A stretch of 25,466 nt of DNA, from positions 1-25,466 of the forward strand of contig CAZKYN010000011.1 of assembly GCA_964556675.1 (NCBI GenBank), in the 5' to 3' direction. The notes beneath the pieces are model-generated. The model had not been told where the DNA came from, did no database searches, and saw only the letters and a list, made by a program, of their open reading frames with translations. The position numbers were made by a program, and so were the translations under genes. Source of the DNA: JBDKTK01 sp964556675 (lineage in GTDB: Bacteria; Desulfobacterota; Syntrophia; Syntrophales; UBA4778). Of the stretch, positions 1-8,292 are shown piece by piece; the first letter of the stretch is position 1; each line of letters begins with the position of its first letter.

Positions 1-490
1 GATGAACTGAAAGGAGAAGGGAAGCTACGATTTCATCTTCGGCGACGCCTTCAACGATATCTCCATTCCTTTCCACCTTACGACAGTCGAATTCAACCGC
101 ATGTGCGCCGAACTGCTCAAGCCGGACGGCATCCTGATGGCCAATATTATCGACAGCTTTGAAAACGGGCTGTTCATGCCCGCCTATATCCGGACCCTTG
201 AGGAGGTGTTTGGAAAGGGCAGAGTGCACGTCCTGTCGATCAGCCCGCAGCGCAGAGGCATCAGCACCTGCGTGATAGTGGCAAGCCGGAAAGATCTTGA
301 TCTTAACGATTTTGTCAGGGTAATCGGGGAAAACGGGAAGAGGGCCATGCAGGCCCACGTCCTCTCCGATGATCTGCTGCAGAAATATCTGCAGGACCAT
401 CCCTCGTTCGTCCTGACTGACGACTACGTCCCGGTCGACAACCTGACTGCCCCTATTTTCGAGGAGAGGTTCGGGCGCAAAAGCCGTTGA
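1..490 (+). CDS. Spermidine-synthase-like (aminopropyltransferase fold) protein, 3' part only
   Basis: This is the C-terminal part of a spermidine-synthase-type Rossmann protein. The frame is open from base 11 to the stop at 488-490 (159 residues visible). It reads YDFIFGDAFNDISIPFHLTT, the acidic Asp-containing block of this family, and ends with LTDDYVPVDNLTAPIF, typical of the C-terminus of stand-alone or MFS-fused bacterial spermidine-synthase homologues. Bases 8-10 are an in-frame TGA, while frame 1 reads DELKGEG just before it, so the first bases may carry a +1 frameshift or an end-of-contig error. The ATG at 101 is internal to the conserved domain and is not a credible start. Whether it makes a polyamine or is one of the many orphan homologues cannot be told from this fragment. 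No partner polyamine gene is visible. Confidence 0.75.
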
Positions 491-558
491 TTCAGGTGAT
501 TATTTCGGTGGGACCTGATGCGGAGAATCCACCAGTCTGGAATTGAAAGCTGCAGCAT

Positions 559-1185
559 ATGCTTATAAAGAACACCCGCCTGTATGCCCTGTTCATCCTG
601 ATTTCCATTTTCATCGCCAACGCCTGCGGTTCGAAAGAGGCCAGGCTATCGCCGGTCCCGCCCGATGCAGTCATCCTCGCCTTCGGTGACAGCGTCACGT
701 TCGGGACGGGGGCGCCGCCCGGGCAATCATACCCGGACGCCCTCCAGGCTGCAATCAAGCGAAAAGTCGTGAATGCGGGTGTTCCGGGCGAGACTTCCGA
801 ACAGGGTTTGATGCGCCTTCCCCGCGTGCTTGCCGAGAGCCGTCCGAGGCTCGTAATACTTTGTCACGGCGGAAATGACATCCTGAGGAGGTTGGACCTG
901 AAGGCCACTGCTGATAATATAAAGGAGATGATAAAGATGATCAGGGCGCAGGGCGCCGAAGTCGTCCTGATAGGCGTCCCCAGGCCTAAACTGGTCCCGG
1001 AAACAGCGGGGTTTTATAAAACGATCTCAGAAGATATGAAGGTTCCCCTGGAAGACGGGATCATCCTGGAAATCCTCACCACCCGGGATCTGAAATCCGA
1101 TTACATCCATCCCAATGCGGCGGGGTACGCCAGACTTGCCGCGGGGATCGAATCTCTTCTTAAAAAGTATGGGGCCGTCCGGTAG
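559..1185 (+). CDS. SGNH/GDSL-family esterase-like lipoprotein
   Basis: A 208-aa secreted hydrolase of the SGNH (TesA/arylesterase-like) superfamily. Residues 1-22 are a lipoprotein signal peptide with lipobox IANA-C, placing Cys23 as the lipidated residue. Block I is AFGDSVTFG with nucleophile Ser45. Block II is NAGVPGETS (Gly74), block III is GGND (Asn106), and block V is DYIHP with Asp181 and His184, so all four catalytic blocks are present. The family hydrolyses ester or thioester bonds, often of lipids or acylated glycans; the substrate is unknown here. It lies 68 bp after the upstream gene on the same strand with no strong Shine-Dalgarno, so it may be co-transcribed. It most likely sits on the periplasmic face of a membrane. 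Confidence 0.85.
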   Translation: MLIKNTRLYALFILISIFIANACGSKEARLSPVPPDAVILAFGDSVTFGTGAPPGQSYPDALQAAIKRKVVNAGVPGETSEQGLMRLPRVLAESRPRLVILCHGGNDILRRLDLKATADNIKEMIKMIRAQGAEVVLIGVPRPKLVPETAGFYKTISEDMKVPLEDGIILEILTTRDLKSDYIHPNAAGYARLAAGIESLLKKYGAVR

Positions 1186-1219
1186 CGGGCCGTCAAAAAG
1201 CCCTCCTTCTTAATTTTTG

Positions 1220-2407
1220 TTATTTTTTTACCTCTTCAGCGATAGACCTGCCGAGCGCTTCACATGCCGCCAGGTCGGGGGGCTTCGGCTGCCATTTGGC
1301 CTTCACTCCGGGACAGAAGCACGGGATCTTGCATTTCTTCAGGTGCTCCTCGATGATGCCGACCGACTCGCCGCTCCAACCGTAGGAGCCGAACGCGGCG
1401 CCGATCTTGTTCTGAAAGCGCAATCCCCGCAGGTCCTCCAGGATCGGCATGATCGTGGGGAGCAGGCCGTTGTTCAGCGTGGGCGAGCCGACGACGACGG
1501 CCTTGGCCTTGAATATTTCCGTGATCACGTCGTTGCGGTCCGATTGCGCCATGGGGAAAATTTTATTCTGGACGCCCTCTTTGGCGAGCCCGTCGCCGAT
1601 GGCCTCCGCCATCTTCCTTGTGCCCTGCCACATGGTGTCGAACAGGATTACGGCGCTTTTGTCCGGGACCTGCGAGGCCCATTCGCGGTATTTGTTTACA
1701 ATCTGCAGGGGATCCGATCTCCAGATCACCCCGTGGCTTGGGGCGATTATGTCGACGGGCAGGTTGAGGGCCAGGACTTCATCTATCTTCCTGAGCACCA
1801 GGGGGCTGAATGGGGTGAGGATGTTGGCGTAATATTTAATCGCTTCCTCGTAAAGCTCCTGAGTGTTGACCTGGTCATTGAAGCGGAACTCCGTCGCGTA
1901 ATGCTGCCCGAATGCGTCGTTGGGCATGAGGATGTTATGGCCCGTGAGGTACGTGAACATGCTGTCCGGCCAGTGCAGCATGGGCGCTTCAACGAAAACA
2001 AGGTCGTTGGCCCCGATGTTTATTTTCTCTCCGGTCCTGACCTGGCGGAAATTCCACGGCTGGTGGTAGTGCCCTTCGACGCTCTCCTCGCCCCGCTTGG
2101 ATACGACAAGGGTTGCGTTCGGGGCGCAGCGCATGACGGCATTGAGCCCCCCGGAATGGTCCGTCTCGGCATGATTGGCAACGACGATGTCGATCCCGGC
2201 GGGATCGATCACCTGTTTTATGTTCTCGATCAGCTGGTCCTGGAAAGGCCCCCAGACCGTATCAACGAGGACGGTCTTCTCGTCCACTATCAGGTAGGAA
2301 TTGTATGTCGAGCCGCGGTGGGTGGAAAGCTCGTGCCCGTGAAAATGCCTCAGTCCCCAGTCCACGACACCGACCCAGTAAACCCCTTTTTTCAACTCGG
2401 TGATCAT
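1220..2407 (-). CDS. Flavodiiron protein (FprA/ROO-type A-type flavoprotein)
   Basis: A 395-aa class A flavodiiron protein that reduces O2 to water and/or NO to N2O in the cytoplasm of anaerobes, usually fed by rubredoxin. The N-terminal metallo-beta-lactamase-like domain carries the diiron ligands H79-x-E81-x-D83-H84 (NHAETDHSGG), His145, Asp164 and His225, matching the Desulfovibrio ROO pattern. A flavodoxin domain begins near residue 250 with the FMN loop DTMWQGTRKMAE. I chose the ATG at 2407 because GAGGAG lies 7 bases upstream and the protein then begins MITELKKGVYWVG, as in the family; the longer open frame adds an unsupported 15 residues. The start overlaps the stop of the upstream YkgJ-like gene (ATGA), which suggests translational coupling. 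The length is normal. No rubredoxin gene is seen nearby. Confidence 0.95.
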   Translation of the reverse strand: MITELKKGVYWVGVVDWGLRHFHGHELSTHRGSTYNSYLIVDEKTVLVDTVWGPFQDQLIENIKQVIDPAGIDIVVANHAETDHSGGLNAVMRCAPNATLVVSKRGEESVEGHYHQPWNFRQVRTGEKINIGANDLVFVEAPMLHWPDSMFTYLTGHNILMPNDAFGQHYATEFRFNDQVNTQELYEEAIKYYANILTPFSPLVLRKIDEVLALNLPVDIIAPSHGVIWRSDPLQIVNKYREWASQVPDKSAVILFDTMWQGTRKMAEAIGDGLAKEGVQNKIFPMAQSDRNDVITEIFKAKAVVVGSPTLNNGLLPTIMPILEDLRGLRFQNKIGAAFGSYGWSGESVGIIEEHLKKCKIPCFCPGVKAKWQPKPPDLAACEALGRSIAEEVKK

Positions 2408-2736
2408 AAGATCTCTCCTCGTGTATTTTTTTTCTCCCGGAACAGCGGGCAAATGTGAGATGAGCCGGGATCGAAATCCCGGCAGATTTGCGGCCGGGTC
2501 TCATAAATGGAGCAGGCATGCCTGTCTCCCTCCCACACCAGAAAAGGGCAGCAGCGCAAGTGCCGGCCGTCGGTTGCGGATATGAGCCTGTCTCCGGTCC
2601 AGATTGGGCTTTCGTTTCTGATAATTTGCAGGATATCCTCCCTGCCCTGCATTTGCCACCGCAAAAGGTCCTCAGGCCTCGTATAGGCAAAGAAGTCCGT
2701 GTGGCAGCATCTTCCGCACTGGATACAGTCCGTCAT
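2404..2736 (-). CDS. YkgJ-family Cys-cluster protein (putative Zn/Fe-S chelating)
   Basis: A 110-aa protein starting MTDCIQCGRCC, the N-terminal cysteine cluster of the YkgJ/PF03692 family of putative zinc- or iron-chelating proteins. Further Cys residues follow in CCPFLVWEG, HACSIYETRP and CRDFDP, the usual family order, giving an eight-Cys arrangement. The biochemical role of this family is unproven. The ATG at 2736 places the CxxCxxCC motif at the very N-terminus, as is typical; a longer frame starting at 2778 adds a non-conserved leader. The stop TGA shares bases with the start ATG of the flavodiiron gene, so the two are almost certainly one transcript. That points to a role in Fe handling or oxidative protection, which is inference only. 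Confidence 0.85.
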   Translation of the reverse strand: MTDCIQCGRCCHTDFFAYTRPEDLLRWQMQGREDILQIIRNESPIWTGDRLISATDGRHLRCCPFLVWEGDRHACSIYETRPQICRDFDPGSSHICPLFREKKNTRGEIL

Positions 2737-2923
2737 AATTCCCCCGTGCGGCTGTTGAAAAAGGCTCTTTTGCTGCATTACGACTCGGCTCTCGAATGTT
2801 CACGTTCCTGATTGTCCGCTCGCTTCTCAGGACATCGCGCGCCTTGCCTCCCGGTCTCGCCACGGGAAAGCCTTTTTGAACAGCCTGTCCTGACAGGTGT
2901 GTTTAACACCTGTGAAGAGGAAC

Positions 2924-3856
2924 TCAGGCCTTTTTTGAAAGGAGCAGGTACTCGTAAAGATAAATGTCTTCCAGAAAATGGCGCGCCGCCTCCAAATCTT
3001 CACTGGAGACGCCGCAGAAATCGAGGTCGAAGCCCGTATTCACGTTCAGGAAATCCGCCATGAATCCCCTTTTTGTTTCGTAGCCGTAATAACCGGCCAC
3101 CTTTTCCAGGAAACTGAATTTGATCGTATATTCGTCATGGCCTTTAAGCCTTATCTTCCGGGGAGTCCCGCCCGGCCCGAGCGCCGCCTCGCAGCTGTGC
3201 TCGCTTAAAAAAATATATTTTACCCCGCAGGCACACAACTTTTCAAGAGCCTGGATGGCCCCTAAGTTCATGTTAAACGGGTAGAGGTCCGGTATTTCCA
3301 GGTTATACTTGAGGAAGCTCAGCCTGGCTGCAAGGAGGTTCCCGTCAAAGCGGCTGTAAGGAGAGTAGAAGAAATCCCGGGCGATGCCCGTCAGGGTTGG
3401 GAAATCCCCAAGGTTTTCGTTCAGGATCGCCAGATCGAAAGAGGCCGGGAAACGGGGATCGATCTTTAGGAAATCCTGCTGCACGAACCGGGGGCGCCCG
3501 TCCCGGGCTGCAGATTCCAGGGAGCGGCGCTGCCTCTCGAGGAGGAATGGCGAAATGTCGAGCATCACGGCCCGCAGGGCGCTGTCCCTCGCCAGGAAGT
3601 CGCGCATCAGAAAGCCGTACCCGCCGCCGATCTCCAGCAAATCCTTAACTTTCGCCATGGGTATTTCCCGCGCCAGAAAATCATACAAAAGATTTCCATA
3701 CGTATCGGAGTGAGAGAGAAGCATCCGACAGGCGCTCTGCGGCTCCTCAAGCGAGTTGCACATGGTCAGCTCCCAACCGAGCGTGTCCAGCCCGTAAATG
3801 TGGTAGTCCGCCGTGCAGTTAAGTACGTAATCCATGTCCCGGTCCCGCAATTGCAT
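2924..3856 (-). CDS. Class I SAM-dependent methyltransferase, substrate unknown
   Basis: A 310-aa protein with a Rossmann methyltransferase core. Motif I is LLEIGGGYGFL (about residues 73-83), followed by the acidic residue at the end of strand beta2 in VMLDIS (Asp100) and a motif IV-like segment FDLAILNENLGDFP. The N-terminal 70 and C-terminal 120 residues are long and not recognised, and the NENLGDFP stretch faintly recalls MidA/NDUFAF7-like enzymes. The gene is on the same strand as the YkgJ-flavodiiron pair but 187 bp upstream of it, so operon membership is uncertain. It is divergent from efp. The ATG at 3856 has no clear Shine-Dalgarno and Met8 at 3835 is an alternative. The substrate is unknown. 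Confidence 0.8.
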   Translation of the reverse strand: MQLRDRDMDYVLNCTADYHIYGLDTLGWELTMCNSLEEPQSACRMLLSHSDTYGNLLYDFLAREIPMAKVKDLLEIGGGYGFLMRDFLARDSALRAVMLDISPFLLERQRRSLESAARDGRPRFVQQDFLKIDPRFPASFDLAILNENLGDFPTLTGIARDFFYSPYSRFDGNLLAARLSFLKYNLEIPDLYPFNMNLGAIQALEKLCACGVKYIFLSEHSCEAALGPGGTPRKIRLKGHDEYTIKFSFLEKVAGYYGYETKRGFMADFLNVNTGFDLDFCGVSSEDLEAARHFLEDIYLYEYLLLSKKA

Positions 3857-3992
3857 CTTCTGTTTTGAGTACCCGAAAAAGTCCCGCCGTACAAGGGAAA
3901 TATGGTCTGCCCTTTTAAATTGTAACCATCAAAGTCCTTTGAAGATTTAGCGTTTTGTGATACATCTTTTCTGTTAATTCTCTGCTTCTTTT

Positions 3993-4014
3993 CCGGCCGG
4001 CAGTTGTCGGCCGG
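3993..4014 (+). promoter_or_regulatory. GC-rich inverted repeat in the efp leader
   Basis: A 7-bp perfect inverted repeat (CCGGCCG, 8-base loop, CGGCCGG) ends 25 bp before the efp start codon. It has no U-tract on either strand, so it is not a normal terminator. It could be an mRNA leader hairpin or a protein site. A weaker palindrome TCAAAG-TC-CTTTGA lies at 3929-3942 in the same divergent spacer. Confidence 0.35.
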
Positions 4015-4039
4015 CTTAATCAAACTCAGGAGATTCGTA

Positions 4040-4600
4040 ATGTATACTGCAAGTGACTTGCGTAAGGGTCTGCGGCTGAAGCTTGACGGGGAGCCATACC
4101 AGATCGTGGAATTCAATTTTGTCAAGCCGGGCAAAGGCCAATCCCTGTACCGCTGCAAATTGCGCAACATGATCACGGGCGCTCAGTTCGAGCGCACCTT
4201 TCGCGAGGTGGACACCTTCGAGGCAGCCGACCTGCGCGAAAGTAAAATGCAATATTTGTACAAAGAGAGCGACCAGTATTATTTCATGGATACCGAAAAC
4301 TATGAACAGGTCTTCCTGACTGAAGACCAGGTCGGCGACGTCAAGAATTTCCTGATCGAAAACATGGAGGTGTCCATCCTCTTCTTCGAAGACAGGCCGA
4401 TCGGCATCACTCCGCCCAATTCTGTGGACCTCCTGGTCGTCCAAGCAGAGCCCTGGGCCAAGGGCGACAGCGTTTCCGGAAATTACAAGCCGGTAATACT
4501 GGAAACAGGTTACAAGATCCTGGTGCCGCCTTTTGTCGAGGAGGGCGAGAAAATCAAAGTCGACACGCGCTCGGGCGAATACCTGACCCGCGTCAAGTAG
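4040..4600 (+). CDS. efp: Translation elongation factor P
   Basis: A 186-aa EF-P, the ribosome-binding factor that relieves stalling at polyproline stretches. It starts MYTASDLRKGL with an AGGAG seven bases upstream; the longer frame from 4004 is rejected because its first 12 residues do not belong to the family. The KOW-like domain I carries the modification loop VKPGKGQS with target Lys32. Domains II and III (OB folds) follow, with GITPPNSVDLLVV and the C-terminal signature GEKIKVDTRSGEYLTRVK. The next gene, 6 bp downstream, is the EF-P lysyl-ligase EpmA, so the lysine is very probably beta-lysylated or lysylated. Length and motifs are normal. Confidence 0.97.
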   Translation: MYTASDLRKGLRLKLDGEPYQIVEFNFVKPGKGQSLYRCKLRNMITGAQFERTFREVDTFEAADLRESKMQYLYKESDQYYFMDTENYEQVFLTEDQVGDVKNFLIENMEVSILFFEDRPIGITPPNSVDLLVVQAEPWAKGDSVSGNYKPVILETGYKILVPPFVEEGEKIKVDTRSGEYLTRVK

Positions 4601-4606
4601 AAAAGA

Positions 4607-5527
4607 ATGTCCGCAGATTTTCCGGGAGGAAAGAAAACGGCCCTGCAGCTCCGTTCCCGGATACTCCAGTCAATCCGGCGTTTCTTTGCAGGGATGGATT
4701 ATCTTGAAGTTGAAACGCCCTGCCGCATCCCGGCGCCCGCTCCCGAATCCCATATCGACGCCGTCGCCTCCCGCGACTGGTTCCTGCAGACCTCTCCCGA
4801 GCTGTGCATGAAAAGGCTGCTCGCCCAGGGCTATCCCCGCATCTTCCAGGTTTGCCGCTGTTTCCGGGAGAAGGAAAGGGGAGGGCGCCATCTGCCTGAA
4901 TTCACGATGCTGGAGTGGTACCGCGCAGAGGCGGACTACACATGCCTGATGGAGGACTGCGAAAGGCTCTTCAGGTCTCTATGCAGACAGCTGTTCGCGG
5001 ACGAACGGTTCATTTACCGGGGGAGCGAAATCGAACTGGAAGGGCCCTGGACGCGCCTTACGGTTGCAGAAGCGTTCCGTCAATACGCCGGGACCTCGAT
5101 GGAAGAAGCCCTGGAATCCGGCAGTTTCAATGAGCTCATGGCCTTCTCGATAGAGCCTCAACTCGGGAATGGCAGACCTGTCTTTCTTTACGATTACCCT
5201 GTGGAACTGGGCGCTCTTGCCAGGGTCAAGGAGTCCGATCCGGCACTGGCGGAGCGCTTTGAGCTCTATATTTCGGGGATAGAACTGGTCAATGCCTTCT
5301 CGGAGCTTATAGACGCAGCGGAGCAGCGGACCCGGTTCGAAAAAGAAATGGCCGTGCGCGCCTCCGCGGGCAAGGCGGTTTATCCATTTCCGCAGAAATT
5401 CATCGAGTGCCTGGAGAGGATGCCGCAAAGCGCCGGTGCCGCCCTGGGGGTGGACCGGCTGGTTATGCTTTTTGCGGACAAGGCTGAGATAGACGAGGTT
5501 GTGGCGTTCACGCCCGAGGAGTTATGA
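4607..5527 (+). CDS. epmA: EF-P--lysine lysyltransferase (GenX/PoxA)
   Basis: A 306-aa paralogue of the catalytic domain of class II lysyl-tRNA synthetase lacking the anticodon-binding domain, as expected for EpmA. Class II motif 2 is CRCFREKERGGRHLPEFTML (residues 83-102) and motif 3 is GAALGVDRLVMLF (about 277-289). The protein activates (beta-)lysine as an adenylate and attaches it to Lys32 of EF-P. It lies 6 bp after efp with only a weak AAAAG before the ATG, so translation is probably coupled. The aminomutase EpmB, which makes the beta-lysine donor in E. coli, is not in this window; it may lie elsewhere or be absent. Confidence in the family is high. Confidence 0.95.
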   Translation: MSADFPGGKKTALQLRSRILQSIRRFFAGMDYLEVETPCRIPAPAPESHIDAVASRDWFLQTSPELCMKRLLAQGYPRIFQVCRCFREKERGGRHLPEFTMLEWYRAEADYTCLMEDCERLFRSLCRQLFADERFIYRGSEIELEGPWTRLTVAEAFRQYAGTSMEEALESGSFNELMAFSIEPQLGNGRPVFLYDYPVELGALARVKESDPALAERFELYISGIELVNAFSELIDAAEQRTRFEKEMAVRASAGKAVYPFPQKFIECLERMPQSAGAALGVDRLVMLFADKAEIDEVVAFTPEEL

Positions 5528-5546
5528 CAGACTGTTGAAAAACGCT

Positions 5547-5698
5547 CATCCCCGCTTTCGAGAATGTGTCGCAATGTCATTCTGAGGCAGGGCCGAAGGA
5601 TCTCTTTTTTAAGCTGGGGTAACCAAAAATTCTTCGCTTCGCTCAGAATAGCACATGAGTTGAGTTTCTGATTGCGACACAGTCTCTTCGCGGGGATG
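5547..5698. repeat. 152-bp imperfect inverted-repeat element (MITE/REP-like)
   Basis: This element lies between the convergent epmA and DUF3617 genes. The outer arms are CATCCCCGC (5547-5555) with GCGGGGATG (5690-5698). The next arms are TGTGTCGCAAT (5565-5575) with ATTGCGACACA (5671-5681). The inner arms are ATTCTGAG (5579-5586) with CTCAGAAT (5642-5649), followed by GAAGGAT opposed to the ATTCTTC block. It therefore folds into one long hairpin. The inner ATTCTGAG...GAAGAAT words recur in the hairpin at 22411-22484, so this belongs to a dispersed family. It encodes no protein. The rest of the 5528-5835 spacer (5699-5835) shows nothing clear. Confidence 0.8.
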
Positions 5699-5835
5699 GG
5701 GTCTGCCCGCTGCGCCGCAAACCTGATATCGGATATGTATTAAAATCTATACGCTTTTCTGTTCGGCCTTTGAGCGATTTGCGCCTGTGCAGCCCGGCAT
5801 TTTTTAAACGGCCTGTCGGGATGCCATGTTGAAAT

Positions 5836-6273
5836 TTATTGTCCCGTGCACGGGCCAAGGCGGCGGCCGTTCATCTTGTAATTGATCACCATGTTGCCGG
5901 ATTTCTTGCCGGTCATCGTCGCCTTCATGACTCCGTCGAATCTGTCGTTCCTGTAAGTGATTTTGCCGGTGCTTTCCATAACCGAGCCGTCCTTGTCCTT
6001 GCAGACCATCTCCCAGGAAACGGTGTTCCCAACGACGCTTTGCTTTTTCATTGTGCAATCCTTGTTCTTTTCGCGCTGCTGGGGCACGGCATCGTTCTTA
6101 GTCATGCAATGCTTGTAAGTGATCGGGCGAGACATATGGGCGGGCATGCCCTTCATCTCCATTTTTGTCGTGATTTCCCATTGGCCCTCCTGCATGTTCG
6201 GGGCCGCGCAAAAGGCCGGGGAAACGAAGAAAATAAGAAAGGCGGAAGCTAAAATGACTATCAAGCTCTTCAC
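5836..6273 (-). CDS. Secreted DUF3617-family protein
   Basis: A 145-aa exported protein of unknown function. A GTG start at 6273 is chosen because GGAGG lies five bases upstream and the product then begins with a clean Sec signal peptide (VKSLIVILASAFLIFFVSPA, cleavage near AFCA-APN). The mature part has QEGQWEITTKMEMKGMP, a Cys pair in YKHCMTKNDAV and DCTMKK, and VSWEMVCKDKDGSVMESTGK, which fit the DUF3617 pattern. That family has no established activity and is periplasmic in many proteobacteria. The gene follows the PP2C phosphatase on the same strand after 66 bp and may be read from the same transcript. A longer frame to 6333 would bury the signal peptide and is rejected. Confidence 0.85.
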   Translation of the reverse strand: MKSLIVILASAFLIFFVSPAFCAAPNMQEGQWEITTKMEMKGMPAHMSRPITYKHCMTKNDAVPQQREKNKDCTMKKQSVVGNTVSWEMVCKDKDGSVMESTGKITYRNDRFDGVMKATMTGKKSGNMVINYKMNGRRLGPCTGQ

Positions 6274-6339
6274 GGCAACCTCCAAGGGTAAGATGCCCCG
6301 AATATAGAGAATTGCGCGTGTTTGGTAAAGCACAATCTT

Positions 6340-8292
6340 CTAATCGCCCCTGAACTGCACCGCAAGAATGGCGATATCGTCCGACTGCAGCGCATCGCCG
6401 CTGAAATCCCGCACGGATTCCAAAACTGCGCAAATCAGGCCTTCTGCACCCGTTGGTCCGGATTTCTCCACCGCGGCAAGCAGTCTTTCGGGAGAGTAGA
6501 GCCTCTCGCTTTTGTCCATGGCCTCGGTCACGCCGTCAGTGTAGAGCAGCAGCATATCCCCGGGGTCCAGGGAAATGTTCGCTGTCCGGTAAGGGGTCGC
6601 TTCATCTATGCCCATGAGCATTCCGTCCGGGAGATCAAGCCATTCGGCCTTATGCCCTTTCTCCGCCCCGGCCCTGACGACCAGCGGGGGGTTGTGGCCC
6701 GCGTTTGAATACCGGCATTCCCCAGTTTTCAAATCGAGCAGGCCGCAAATCATCGTGCAGAACATCATCTCTTCATTGTCGCGGCAAAGTTCGACATTGA
6801 TCCTCGAGAGGACTGTCGCGGGGTCGATGCCCGGCACGACTACGGCATTCATCACTGTCCTGGTGACCGCCATAAAGAGCGCCGCAGGCACTCCTTTACC
6901 GGATACGTCGCCGATGCTGAAGGAAAGGGTATTCTCATCGACCAGGGAGAAACTGTAAAGGTCCCCGCCCACTTCCCGGGCAGGTTCCAGTTTTGCAACG
7001 AGAGTGAATTCCTTCCTGTCGGGCAATGCATGCGGCAGGAAATTCATTTGGATGGCGCGGCCGATCTTCAGTTCGCTTTCCATGCGTTCCTTGGCGGCCG
7101 TAGTCTCCCTGAGGTCGGCTATGTATTCCTTGAGGGAACAGCGCATATTGTCAAAAGAGGATATGAGTTCTCCCACCTCGTCGCGCGAAGCCGGCACGGG
7201 CAGAGGTGTATCGAGACTGCCGCGCGATATTTCCGCAGTTGCTGCCGCAAGCCGGCGCAAGGGCATTGTTATCGAATTTGAGAAGTAGACGACTATTATC
7301 ACCAGAAGAAAAACACCGGCAGCGGCTATCAGGACCACTGTCTTGTTGAGACTGTACAAACCGCTGAACAACTCGTCTTCCGGGATTACCACGCCCATGG
7401 ACCAGTTTGTTGACGGCAGGGGCGCATAGTACATCCAGGCATCCCTGCCGGCAAAAGGACTCTTCTTCAAGGGAATGAATCCGCTGCCCCCCTGGACCAT
7501 GTCTTGCCCCGCTTTGATCAGTTCCCGGTCGCTTGCAGCTTGCGCTATTGTGAATATTTTTTCCCGCATTATCCATTCCCGGCGGGAGTGGCTTACGAAG
7601 ACGCCTTTTTGCGAGACCAGGAACGCATAACCCCCTTTGGGAATCGCCAGGCCGGAAATGATGTCCTGCAGCCATTCCAGGGAAACATCGGCCGTCACCA
7701 CCCCGGCAAAAGCACTTTCCCCATTCGCGGTTTGGTAAAAAGGCGCGGAGAAAGTGGCCATGATTATGTTCCCGCCGCCTTCGTCGAAATACGGCTCGCT
7801 CCACAAGGGGCGGTTCGCCGCCCGGGGCGCTTTGTACCAGTCCTTCAGGAAATAGTCATAATCTTTGCTCCCCAGATAGGAAAGCTTCACCCCGTCCTTT
7901 GTCTTGCTGTAGTATGGAGCGAAATAATATTTCGGGCCGCGGCCGTAAGGCTCGAATGCCACGGTTGACCCGAAGATCTCGGGGGTGCCGGCCACCATTT
8001 TTGCCAGGACGTTCAGGAGTCTGCCGGTAGGGACATGCCGGTTATTGTCGAGGTTCCGTGCAATAACCAGGGCAGGCCTTTCGGCATGTCCCAGCACTGT
8101 TTCGATTTTATTGATGGCAAGCGTCGCAACCTGCCTGCTTTCCTCCCGGATGCTGTCCATGATCAGGTTGCGCGAGACGTAATAGTCGTAGCCGAAAGCG
8201 GCTATAAAGATCAAAGTCGCGCTCGTCGCAATGAGCAGCGATAGCCGGAAAGCAAGCCGCCGCTGTTTATGTTTGTCCTGCGGCATTTTCAT
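6340..8292 (-). CDS. Membrane sensor Ser/Thr phosphatase: dCache-HAMP-SpoIIE/PP2C
   Basis: A 650-aa RsbU/SpoIIE-type sensor phosphatase. Predicted order: TM1 about 16-36; a periplasmic double-Cache-like domain about 50-310 (for example KDYDYFLKDWYKAP and GGYAFLVSQKGVFVSHS); TM2 about 318-338; HAMP about 340-392; a short coiled coil; and a PP2C-like SpoIIE domain about 430-648. Metal-binding aspartates are visible in GGDLYSF (Asp444), GDVSGKG (Asp462), TDGVTE (Asp586) and SDDIAIL (Asp639), so it should be active. It would dephosphorylate a STAS antagonist, and the STAS gene at 8950 is the obvious candidate. Its start overlaps the end of the upstream HATPase kinase gene by 26 bp. ATG at 8292 has GAGG nine bases upstream; ATG at 8286 is an alternative. 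Confidence 0.95.
   Translation of the reverse strand: MKMPQDKHKQRRLAFRLSLLIATSATLIFIAAFGYDYYVSRNLIMDSIREESRQVATLAINKIETVLGHAERPALVIARNLDNNRHVPTGRLLNVLAKMVAGTPEIFGSTVAFEPYGRGPKYYFAPYYSKTKDGVKLSYLGSKDYDYFLKDWYKAPRAANRPLWSEPYFDEGGGNIIMATFSAPFYQTANGESAFAGVVTADVSLEWLQDIISGLAIPKGGYAFLVSQKGVFVSHSRREWIMREKIFTIAQAASDRELIKAGQDMVQGGSGFIPLKKSPFAGRDAWMYYAPLPSTNWSMGVVIPEDELFSGLYSLNKTVVLIAAAGVFLLVIIVVYFSNSITMPLRRLAAATAEISRGSLDTPLPVPASRDEVGELISSFDNMRCSLKEYIADLRETTAAKERMESELKIGRAIQMNFLPHALPDRKEFTLVAKLEPAREVGGDLYSFSLVDENTLSFSIGDVSGKGVPAALFMAVTRTVMNAVVVPGIDPATVLSRINVELCRDNEEMMFCTMICGLLDLKTGECRYSNAGHNPPLVVRAGAEKGHKAEWLDLPDGMLMGIDEATPYRTANISLDPGDMLLLYTDGVTEAMDKSERLYSPERLLAAVEKSGPTGAEGLICAVLESVRDFSGDALQSDDIAILAVQFRGD

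Noticed and set aside
1217..2458. 413-aa open frame on the plus strand
   Set aside because: It is exactly antisense to the flavodiiron gene, whose metal ligands are all present; no motifs in the plus-strand product.
5547..5698. Bidirectional terminator for epmA and DUF3617
   Set aside because: It is far longer than a terminator and shares words with another dispersed hairpin; it may stop transcription incidentally but is better called a repeat element.
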